From: Trileptium ribeirensis
Taxonomy: Eukaryota > Nematoda > Enoplea > Enoplida > Thoracostomopsidae
Direction: 5' to 3'
NCBI GenBank assembly: GCA_030248225.1
Contig: JASANE010017706.1
Coordinates: 1-64,000 of the forward strand
DNA length: 64,000 nt
A program made the position numbers and the translations under genes. The notes under the pieces were generated by a model. The model had not been told where the DNA came from. It did not search any database and worked only from the letters and a program-made list of their open reading frames with translations. Shown here piece by piece: positions 25,301 to 37,300 of the stretch; the stretch's first letter is position 1; every line of letters starts with the position of its first letter.

Positions 25301-28300
25301 TTTGTTAAAATAACAGTTTGAAATTGCACAAAATTGACGGTCGCAATTCGTGTATCGCTATTCGCAGTTACCACCATGATGGTTCTTTTATTAAAATAAT
25401 TTATTGACGATCACAATTCTGGCATCGCTATTCTCAGTTACCACCATGATGGTTCTTTTTTTAAAATAACAGTTTGATAGTGCGCAAAATTGACGGTCAC
25501 AATTCTATTTGCAGTTACCACCATTATGGTTCTTTTTTTAATAACAGTTTGAAATTGCACAAAATGACGGTCACAATTCTGGCATCGCTATTCGCAGTTA
25601 CCACCATGATGGTTCTTTTGTTAAAATAACAGTTTGAAATTGCGCAAAATTGCCGGTCACAATCCTGGCATCGCTATTCGCAGTTACCACCATGATGGTT
25701 CTTTTGTTAAAATAACAGTTTGAAATTGCACAAAATTGACGGTCGCAATTCTTGCATCGCTATTCGCAGTTACCACCATGATGGTTCTTTTGTTAAAATA
25801 ATTTGTTGATGATCACAATTCCGGCACCGCTATTCGCAGTTACCACCATGATGGTTCTTTTGTTAAAATAATTTGAAATTACGCAAAATTGCCGGTCACA
25901 ATTCTGGCATCGCTATTTGAAGTTACCACCATGATGTTTCTTTTGTTAAAATAATTTGTTGACGATCACAATTCTGGCATCGCTATTCTCAGTTACCACC
26001 ATGATGGTTCTTTTTTAAAATAACAGTTTCAAGGTGCGCAAAATTGACGGTCACAATTCTATTTGCAGTTACCACCATGATGGTTCTATTTTTAATAACA
26101 GTTTGAAATTGCACAAAATGGCGGTCACAATTCTGGCATCGCTATTCGCAGTTTAGACAACTGGCTTTATTAATTAGCTTTCATTATTTCCTTCTTATCT
26201 TCCTATCTTTCCATATTTTCTTCCCGACAAAAAACCGGAAACTTATAACAGTTTTCAGCTGAGTTTTCCCTTACCTTAAGTCTGTTTCTTCATTTTATAT
26301 ACAGTACTTGGTAAAAGGATTAGCAACATTCCTGGTCACCGTAGACAATAGGATGTTTCAGAGACTTTGATGATTTCATGTTTCATTTCTACAGAAACAA
26401 AAATAGCTTATTATTTCAGGGTGTCAGTCAGGGACCCCTTATTAGTGTTATTGTTTTATTAATTACTGATTCACAACCTAGTTACTAGTCAGAACGTAGT
26501 GAAACGTAGTGGAGATTGTGTGTTCCAGGGTGCAATCTTTTAAATTCCGTCTGTGTGTATGTGTGCGTGTGATCGGCTATAACTTGGGAATTGCTTAACC
26601 GATTTTCATGATATTGGGCTCATTCGAACGGGCATAGGCAATTTATCGTATATATCCCGGAGCGTTTTTTGATTTAGGGTCTGGTTCCGAGGTCAGGGGT
26701 CAAAATGTTGCTTTTTGCTCCATTTTACCCCATTTTAGGACCCTTTACGGAAGCAAGGTTATTTTTATCTTAAATTTCGGATTTTTTTCTCTGAATGGTT
26801 TTATTTCATAAAATGATAAATGCCGATACCTCTTTTTTGTTTTTCGATTAAGGCTGCGGTTCTGGATTTATGGGGTTTGAGGTGCAGGGGTATTGCGCCC
26901 CAATGGTTTCTCGACCCAAAATTAGAAAATTTGTTCTGACGTCTTAGGTGGTTGAGATAAGTTTTACCTGGTGGCTTGTTTTCGAATATGGGAAACTCTA
27001 TTGCCGGTGTTGGTTTTACTCTGCGTCCCATGGTTCCTTGAGTACGGGGGTATGGCGCACCCAAGGTTCGGGGTCGAGGGTAAAAATGAAGGTTCTTCAC
27101 CCCATTTTAGTACCCTTTACGCAAGCAAGGTTATTTTTATCTTAAATTTCGGATTTTTTTCTCTGAATGGTTTTATTTCATAAAATGATAAATGCCGATA
27201 CCTCTTTTTTGTTTTTCGATTAAGGCTGCGGTTCTGGATTTATGGGGTTTGAGGTACAGGGGTATTGCGCCCCAATGGTTTCTCGACCCAAAATTAGAAA
27301 ATTTGTTCTGACGTCTTAGGTGGTTGAGATAAGTTTTACCTGGTGGCTTGTTTTCGAATATGGGAAACTCTATTGCCGGTGTTGGTTTTACTCTGCGTCC
27401 CATGGTTCCTTGAGTACGGGGGTATGGCGCACCCAAGGTTCGGGGTCGAGGGTTAAAATGAAGGTTCTTCACCCCATTTTAGTACCCTTTACGCAAGCAA
27501 GGATATATTTATCTTAACTTTCGAATTTTTGATGGTATGTTTTATTTCATAGTAAAATGATAAATATTGATGCCTATTTTTTGTTTTTCTATTAAGACTC
27601 CGGTTCGGGAGTTATGGTGTTTGAGGTATGGCACCCTCGTGGTTCTTCGACCCAAAATTCGAAAATTTATTCTGACGTCCAGGGCGGCTGAAAAGTTTTA
27701 CTTGTTGTTTTTCGGGCATTGCAAACTCATTGCTGGTATTGATTTTGATCTGCGATCCATGGTTCTATAGGTACGGGGGTATGGCACCCCCACGGTTCAT
27801 CGACCCAAAATTCCTAATTTTACTGCTGCGTCCTGTTACGTTGCTGATAGCTTGTACTTGCGGGTTTCGATGCATGGTAAACTTATTGCCGGTGCTAGTT
27901 TTGTTCTAACTTGTGTGGCATTGTGTGATATCCACATATAGAATATCGACGTATGCTATCGAGATATCATTGGCTGTGTACGCAAAATGCGTAGGTGTAC
28001 CTATGCTTCACTATGTTCTCCAATCTCGATAGAGTTACTAGTTTATGTGATTGTAGTATCTGAAATTAAGTTTTGTTATTTTCATCAGTTAACACATTAA
28101 CACTGGTTACATAAGACATGTCGTAACACTGGTTACGTCTGACATGTCGTATGTAACACTGGTTACATACGACATGTCGTATGTAGCACTGGTTACGTAC
28201 GACATGTCGTATGTAACACTGGTTACATACGACTTGTCGTATGTAATACAACTACGTACTACATGTGTTATGTTATAATAATTTTCGAGTAGATGGGCGC

Positions 28301-31300
28301 ATTATTCTCTGAATCAGCAATAACTGTATCATTAACATTGCTATATCAAGAAGATTCGAACGGGATGCAATTAGACAGGATATGGAAAACAAGCAACGAT
28401 CTGTCACTGAGAAGCTGTTTTATTTAACTCGGGGGTAAGCAAGCAGTTAACCTGGCGCAGTCCTTGAAAGAACGTGCAACCAGCACCTGTCACTGCAATC
28501 CGGCCATACTCATCAGCGTGTGTTAATCCGTGATTGGCACTATCTTTGCGGCTCATTTGGTTCAGCCCTTCCTGACACGGCATCTGCAGTCGAATAGAGC
28601 AGGTCAGATTCGACCGACGTGTACACGGCGGTTCGCTGATACCACCAAATTCCACGGAGCGTCCGTTTATCCATGATTATCTAGCCTATTCTATCGGTCC
28701 AGCCCTTATATGCTCGCCTGTCCGCTTGTTCCAGCGCGTGCTGCCACATGGTTTGCATGTTTCGTCATTTTAATCTCCTGCATTCATGCTTGTTTGACAG
28801 TGCAACATAGCCATTCGGCGTATCGCTATCGCCATTCGTTCGATTAACGCATCATTCGACTGGTTAACCCTACCATATAAACAGTGGACACATGTGCGGA
28901 CCATTTTGGCATCTTACCCATTTGGTGTCGAACGATAGTTAGGTTTCGTCTACGTTGCGAAAACCAGTTGTCTTCGTGTGTCTGGCCCATCATTCGGTAG
29001 GCAAAGTACAATCAATGCAGCTCGTTGTTTGCGCCGCATTCGGCTTACACACTGCGTCGCACTGACCGGGTCATTTACCCATGACCGACAGCACCTATTC
29101 AATATAATCTCATCGGCCGTATGCGCACAACGTTGGACGATACTGGAAAGCGATGTGGTGCCGAACACGACGACCCGGATAAGTGGGGCTGACGCTAGAT
29201 TTATGACTCAAGTCAAATTCATGGAAAAGCCTTGTTTGCACACTCAAATGTGTCACCTTGGATGGCATTGACCACAGTGAATTTCAGCACTAATGCAACG
29301 GTTTTTTTATGAAGGTTAAGAAATACCTAGCATATGCAGGTTTCGTTCACCATACATTATTTAGCCATCCATATAACGAAGTATTCGTTTCCAAAATGCA
29401 TCATCAAAGAAGACATTCATATGATGTCCAGGACAAGACACTGTCATTCATTTCGTATTTTAACCCGTTGACTAGAAAATGCGTTATCAAAATAGTACTA
29501 ATTAGACACAAGTGAAATATCTAAAGTTCAAAATTCAAATTTGGCAAAAGCTTGTTCTTCAAAATCGGCATATCAAGTAACGTTAGCATAACTCGATATT
29601 TGGTTTGGAGAACATGTTTTAAAGCTGGTTCTGTATAGTACAGTAGCAACAAAGAAAACTTCGGCAAGGTGTCTCCTTTATAACAAACGTACACGCTCCA
29701 GAAATCTTTATACAGCTCCTATTACTGTCACAGCCGTTAAGTTGTGACTTTGTTTTCCACATTTGTCATACTCTTCACATTCCTAGTGTAATAAGAACTT
29801 TCTATTAATACTTATCTCTGAATTTTTCTAACAACTTAGCATTGATATTTATCCGTGCAACTGGTTGGGTATAGATAGCTTACATAATTCAACATAATAA
29901 ATTGTTAAGGATTAGAGGAATTTCAATACGCCATTCCATAATGTTAAACTTTGATGCAATAGAATATTATATCGTTAGAAAACATTATAGCATATATATG
30001 CAAATCAACATACAACATAGTGCTCCGTACAACATATTAATTTATAAATACTACGACATATGAACCACGGCCCTTAGGCTGTATGTACAATTAAGATTTT
30101 TTACATTATTATTTTCATTATGCATTTCAAATTATTATTAACCTGTTCCATGGTATTTCCCTATAGAGAATTTGAGGTTCAGGTTCACATGCTGAGGTAA
30201 GCTAGCAAATTATTGAAATTTAGTTTAGCTGGACATTACAATGACGGTTATTTTGATAGTGTACCCACAAATAACTTGAGCATGGCAGTTCAACTCCACT
30301 CAAGGTCTATATAAACAATTGCAACAATGCATTATTTTGATGGTGTAGCAATTAAGTGGAATACCTTCCATGCGCCAAGTCGGCGTTCGAATAACGGTTT
30401 TTCATGCTTGCTTACTAACTTCTGAATTAATCTTTAATATATTATCTTTCTGTTTAATTCCATTTTTGTAAGCAGTTTGCGGCTGCAAAAATTGATTGCT
30501 CAAATTATTAAAAATATTATTTGACATTAGTTGATTTAACGAACTGCTACCGTTAAGCACATTTATAAAACCGGAAATTATTGGTCGAACATAAATAAAT
30601 CCTAATAACTGTTTTGCTAGAAAACAAAGTGTTAAAAGCAAAAGAATACAATCGTTTCATTAAAATGAGCTTGTAGACCTTAGTTTCTACAATTTGCACT
30701 GAAAAGTGGTCTAAGCGTGTGACTTGATTACCAAATGATCGTTCGTTCGCGCTCCATCGACAGTAATATTGAATTTTCGTAGTTTTTCTTGCTTTACTAT
30801 GTAACTTTAGTTCCTTTATGTTAGCTTATATAAGCCTTTTGCCGATTTGTATGCAGCAGTTCATTCACAAAATATATTTTGCACATGAATTGGTTAAGAG
30901 TCCACAAGTTATAAACTGCTGTGGCCGAAAGATAACAAGACTTGCACTTTTTCCAGATGTTTCACTCAAAGATTTACTTTTCTTCATCAGAGCTTGTTTC
31001 TATTTGATTTCACCAAGTTCAAACATATAAACAGCTGAAATATGTTAAATCTTAAACCATATTCCATCGGATTAAAAGGGCTAAGAAAGAAGTGTTTGTT
31101 TGATCCTCAAACTTTGTATAAGTAATATTGGATCACCAAAATAGTTCTTTCTATTGGCTTAAATGCGCAATTGTTGTCGAAGTTATTAATTTTCTTGCTT
31201 TCAGACCGCTGCAAACGAAGTTCCATTTCCGGCAATTACAATTTGTAATATGAATCCGTACAAGAATACAACTCTTGGCGCTGTGCCACAGTTAGCTGCG

Positions 31301-34300
31301 TTGGTAAGATATTATTTACAATTTATTGTATGCTACGCAGTGACCTTTATTTTAACGTGACATCATACCCATAGGACCATGACCTTTAGTTTGGTGGTCC
31401 GAACGTGACATCTGTGCCGCCCTGAAGCATGACAGAAGCCCAAAGCATACATTTATATGCGCCAGGTATCTTTAAGCTACTCCCATCTGGCGAATATAGT
31501 GCCTGCGTAGTGTGGAGGAGTTCATGTCCTCCCAATTACGAAATCGCTGTAATTTTGCCATAGCTGCAAACGTTGGTAAGATTTCTATTTTTTGATATTA
31601 CTCTTTTTGGTTTGACAAAATACGAATTTATAGCATTGCTTTTTCCACTAGTGTTAAGTGGTAATATCACAACTTGTGGCCGAAATAAGCTTTCATTGGT
31701 TATAATATATATATATATTATAACTTATATATTATATACTTATATATATGTATATAGTAACTTATATATATTATACACATATATATGTATATAATTCTAG
31801 TTAAATCTTTGATGAACGGAACAACGTATTTTGCCGAATAATTTTCAATGTTTCGAAAAAGCGTACAAGCAAAACATCGCTGATTAACAAAATAATGTTG
31901 TTAAACTTTTAGGTCCTGTATAAATTTTCATTTCCAATATTTTTAAGCAATTATTAATCGCGGCGAAATGTTGAACAATAACCTCAGACGGAAGTCACAT
32001 TCATAAACCGTTGAACTGTATATTTCGAAGCTACTGCATGGGTGGTTAAGGCTCCTACGCAAAGCAAGCGAACAACAATACGCATACAATCATGAAGTAC
32101 GCTTTGAATGTAATTATTGCAACTGGCTGAAACGTAATTGGTTGCTGTCGAGCAACTGCGGCGTTAGCAGATGCGATCGCAAACTTGAGCTCCATCGATG
32201 ACGAACTTGATTTTTGTCAGTTGAAAATTGACGGTTGAGCGATCGCGAATTAGTGGCCTTTCGATCTCGAACTTATGATCAGGCGATCGGAACCTTATGA
32301 TGTATTGATCGCGAACTGCAGGTCCACCCTTCGAGTTGGTGATCCGTCAATAGTAAACTTCTGGTCAAGCGACTGAGATATATGGCGAACTGAGATTCAT
32401 CGATTGCAACCTTGTGGTCAGGTAATTGCGAACTTATGATTTATTTATGGCGAACAGGTGGCCTGCTCACTTGCCCACGATCTACTTATCCGCCTGTCGC
32501 AAGCCTGTGCTCCCTCGATCGGCAACCAGTGACCTTCAAACTGCAGGTATTCTGAATCTCTACGCCACTATTAAATGTTGGGAGCAAATCTTGTAAATAA
32601 AATACGTAGCAAACTTTAATCTATCGAAAACGACATTAACGACTCGTTCGTATACACTCAGCGAAGAGTGTTTTGAGTTTTCCAAAAATTGTGTATGTGT
32701 TTTTATGGACATTGAAAATGTTGACCACAAAACGATTTGTATAATATGATGATATGCACGCACAGCGAACTACAAGCATAGCGAATTTTATTACATTTAT
32801 TTTGGTCAATTGATACAAAATAATACGGTAACGAACCAGACAGTCTGCTTAGATCGTTTAGACCTGGGCCTGAGAGCGAGTTAAGCAATTATAAAACCAT
32901 TAGTTTTTTAGTCAACGCATTGTCCCCATTAGAGATCAGAGAACCAAGTGAACGCTAATTGTGCAATTCACTATTACCTCAAGGTAGGCACAAGTCAAGA
33001 AGACGAAGATAAGGTACCACCGTTGGGTTTTCCCTAAAGATAATCGATAAGAATCATTATCTGCGTTTTTGCTGAAAATTTAGCATGTGCAGTTCACGGA
33101 CAGTTCCGTAATTTAGGCAAGCGACAGATACTTGTATAATACATTAATTGAGATATAGATCTTTTTCAGAAGCTACGAATAACCGAACTGTATTGTTAAC
33201 TAGTAAATTTCGATAAATATAGTAGTGAACTATAAATTCAAAATGACGTCTCTTTTGAACACGACATTTTGTAGCATGTCCACCCGCTACTTATGGCAAA
33301 GAATAACTTGGATATTAATTATAATCCCCTTGCAACATTAATAACTCCAGTTGGTTCAAGTATATAAATTTTTTGTTTTTCCTATATGATGATTTTACGA
33401 ATATGATGAGAAAAGCCGTAATAAATATTTTAAATATTGCTGTTTTCGCACTTTCTACCAGATTTTGTGTGCATTAGATTATTTCGTTATATCCGCTCCA
33501 TAACCAATGAATATATCACCTTCCGTATAACTAAATGGGTGAATAGATTGAGTAACTGAGCTTATGTAGCGTTAAAGCTATCCTGCATATGAATGTTTTA
33601 TCTGCCAGTAGTCTGCCGCATACCATCCAATTGTATATAGCATACTATGTAATAAATCAGGTTGTGAATGAGACCATATCGACATGTATGGCCGACAAGG
33701 TGGCCGATTTGAGAAGTTTATTTTTTAATTTCGCCAATATTTGTCTTATAAATCTAGTTGCGCTGAAATAAATTTTAGGAAATTGCGCACCAAGAAATCC
33801 GTAACGATGCATTAGATTTACAACAACAGCAACTGCAGCGATCAAAAAGACAGTCACGCATTGCAACAGCAGCCTTCAATCGTTTATCTCAGAATTTGAG
33901 CAGCGAGGAGAAAGTAAACTGGGGCCTCAACCACAAAGAATCCAATATGATCCAGCTACAATCTAGTTTTATGACATCTATCTTGGCCAGAACGAAAAGA
34001 CAAAGTACGTCAATTGAGATTGATAATACAAAATAGGATTGCATCCTGACGTTTTTAATGCACTATATTAATTATACAAATTCGCGTCGATCTGGTAATT
34101 CTCAACATAAAAATTCAATACTGATACTTGACCAAAATAAAAATGAAAAACTCAAACAGACATAAAGCGTAGTTATTGATGAAAGCCTTTATAAATACCA
34201 GGTAAACAATTAACAAAATATTACAGTTAAATTTCAAGTTCCATAAAATATTTTGAAGGAACGTTTTTCTCGTATTATTTTCGTCTGCATAGATTTAACT

Positions 34301-37300
34301 GGCATTTCTGTGCAATATTATACAAACCATAATAATAAAAGACGCACTATTTCATTCTTTAGGTCTTTGTCCAACTGGATGGAATACTGTTGGTGAAATA
34401 TGCTACAAAAAGATTGGTGCATTCAATTATGGCGATGGAAACGTTGCATGCAGCGACGAACACGGCTCCGCGACATTTGCTGTTTTTAGATCACAAATGG
34501 AATACGACCCCATAAAATATTTTGAAAGAACGTTTTTCTCGTATTATTTTCGTCTGCATAGATTTAACTGGCATTTCTGTGCAATATTATACAAACCATA
34601 ATAATAAAAGACGCACTATTTCATTCTTTAGGTCTTTGTCCAACTGGATGGAATACTGTTGGTGAAATATGCTACAAAAAGATTGGTGCATTCAATTATG
34701 GCGATGGAAACGTTGCATGCAGCGACGAACACGGCTCCGCGACATTTGCTGTTTTTAGATCACAAATGGAATACGACCCCATAAAATATTTTGAAAGAAC
34801 GTTTTTCTCGTATTATTTTCGTCTGCATAGATTTAACTGGCATTTCTGTGCAATATTATACAAACCATAATAATAAAAGACGCACTATTTCATTCTTTAG
34901 GTCTTTGTCCAACTGGATGGAATACTGTTGGTGAAATATGCTACAAAAAGATTGGTGCATTCAATTATGGCGATGGAAACGTTGTATGCAGCGACGAACA
35001 CGGCTCCGCGACATTTGCTGTTTTTAGATCACAAATGGAATACGACCCCATAAAATATTTTGAAAGAACGTTTTTCTCGTATTATTTTCGTCTGCATAGA
35101 TTTAACTGGCATTTCTGTGCAATATTATACAAACCATAATAATAAAAGACGCACTATTTCATTCTTTAGGTCTTTGTCCAACTGGATGGAATACTGTTGG
35201 TGAAATATGCTACAAAAAGATTGGTGCATTCAATTATGGCGATGGAAACGTTGCATGCAGCGACGAACACGGCTCCGCGACATTTGCTGTTTTTAGATCA
35301 CAAATGGAATACGACCAATTTACAGGATTTTTGTTAGTGAAACATTTGGAAAAATTATGCACATACACACAAGATTTATACGTTATATTTTTTGCAGTAC
35401 CTGCAAATTTTTCTGGTGAACGATTCGTGTATTATTTACAATTTGTTATCCCTTGTGCACCAGAAAATGGGTCTCAATTTATTTGACTGTACCAAATGAG
35501 TGTTTAAGTTGTTATCATTTATAAGACCAACTATCAATATTCTTATGAACATTACATTTACATTTCAAATGATATTGTAACATACCGACACTCAGGTTTA
35601 CATAGGCCCGGGGGTCAGTCTGCCTTGTGTCATATATCCTTGCAGGACAAAATGTAAAAAAATGCATGGAATAATTAGAAAGAAAACACCGGTATTGACA
35701 ATTTCCGATGGCTTCGTTGACAGCGCACAGTTCTGCCGCAACAACTCCGGGCTATAGTTATGTCTAAAAACTCGACACTGGTCAACAGACGTCCTGTTGA
35801 TGGTGTTTATTAGCTTGATTTGATTATGATTAATTTGATTTGATATTGCGGCATTTAGCGTGGGTCTATATCAGGGTTTTTTTTCATTTTACAGAGTGCG
35901 CATTTGGCTGCGCAAATTTCAGCCGGACTGCGCTAAATTTTCAGAGATTGCGCAATATTATTAGGATTTTTTTACACTTTTTTGCCTTCAATACGATTAT
36001 TTTTCACCCAAAAACTGTGTTTTTACTTTCACTTGTTTAATATATGGTATGCACTATGCAGTGGACATGTACACTTCTTTTGATACAACGTATGTTTTTG
36101 TGTTTGTTCATTGTTTGTGTTGATCTTAGCTTTAAAAACAGTCAGTGTCAGTAGTCATTAACAGATCTGGATATGGTAGTTGTGGCTCATTTGACATCAT
36201 TTATGAACTAGCAAATTTGCAGTTCATCTATTGAAAAAAACGCTATCCATGAAGAAAAACATGACCCCATAAGCACTGACCCAGGTACATTTGACTTGTA
36301 TAGCTAAATCCAACTTATTCTGTCTAATTTTGAAAGTTACTTCGCTTAAACTATGCTTTCAAAGTCTTGGTGTTATCACAAAATGTCACCACAACTGTGC
36401 CAACTTCCGTGTGCAAAATGCAAATTACCATTGAGCTTTAATGTCACATGATCTAGTTTTAATTTGTGTTTTGTTTTTGTTTTTGTTAATAAAAAAACTT
36501 TTGTGAACAAAATGATTTTTCGGCGTCGATATTTCTCAATATTTTATTTTTGGTCCGTTATTTTGGATTTTTCCTCAAAAATTTTACTGCGCAAATTTAT
36601 GCGCAAATTTCAGGCGAACTGCGCTAAACCTAAAAAAAGTGCGCATTTGCGCAGTGATTTGCGCAAAAAAACCCCTGGTCTATATGGCAGTAAGTTTTGA
36701 ATTTGGGGTAAGGTGGTTTGAATAGATTTGGTATCTTTTTGGTAAGAACGCTGATTAGTGAATCCGACAGCCTTCAGTATTCTGTGTTGAGATGACGGTC
36801 GGTTCGCACATTTCCTATACTTGCCGCTTTTTTGATTTTAAGTAATTATTACTTTAACTTAATGTAGTCCTATAAAGTCTGTTGCTTAGTATTATGCTAT
36901 GGTGATGATTTTTGACTTTTCGCACTGTGAATCTGTTCACAGTCACACCAAGCGCATTAATACATTTTTGGATGTTTTACTGTGAACATAATATGTTATC
37001 TAAAGTACAACTAAAACATACATGAACACATAACACAGCCATCAGCTCCCGAAAAACATATAAACCCAGCCATCACCCGCCGCCAACTCCCAAAAAATAA
37101 CTGCATACTTAAAGCACGACTCTTAAAGATTACTTAGACTATAACTGTATTGGCAATGTCGTTGGAAGTGTAGCTTGTGGTGTGACAGACTTCGTTAATA
37201 GCTTGTTAGCTGGACCTGCACAAGCCTTTGTTAATATTGCTATTATCACGGCCTGTCCGGTCCAGTACTGCATAAACTTTATTGATATGCAAATGCAGCA

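Larger units (their letters stand above)
22369..31204 (+). other. Intron 1 (8.8 kb), no further exon recognised
   Basis: Holds the 23925-26155 minisatellite, the 26520-28075 repeat with internal duplications, the palindromic minisatellite at 28098-28265 and a GC-richer island at about 28430-29280. The stretches 22480-23920 and 29290-31200 are AT-rich with nothing recognisable. Exons 1 and 2 join in phase without needing another exon. Confidence 0.7.
31304..33778 (+). other. Intron 2, no exon recognised
   Basis: Contains a TA-rich microsatellite (31700-31800) and a degenerate repeat with GATCGCGAAC cores (about 32165-32540). Nothing else recognised. Confidence 0.65.
34241..35316 (+). repeat. 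Four exact-length tandem copies (269 bp) spanning the lectin exon and its acceptor
   Basis: Units are 34241-34509, 34510-34778, 34779-35047 and 35048-35316. Each has about 122 bp of intron end, a TTCTTTAG acceptor and 147 bp of lectin coding sequence. The copies are almost identical: unit 1 differs by a G/A near its start, and unit 3 has one C-to-T change turning Ala into Val. The array stops exactly at the end of unit 4, 16 bp before the splice donor. Confidence 0.95.

Noticed and set aside
23925..26155. CRISPR-like array
   Set aside because: Units are contiguous and degenerate with no unique spacers, in an animal intron; it is a minisatellite.
26801..27472. Two almost identical 99-codon minus-strand frames
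   Set aside because: They repeat because the 372-bp noncoding unit is duplicated; the sister element at 3 kb does not keep the frame.
35304..35486. Extension of the lectin exon past 35332 to the stop at 35486
   Set aside because: The GTTAGT donor at 35333 joins exon 5 in phase and gives a normal lectin domain; the read-through has no lectin motifs.
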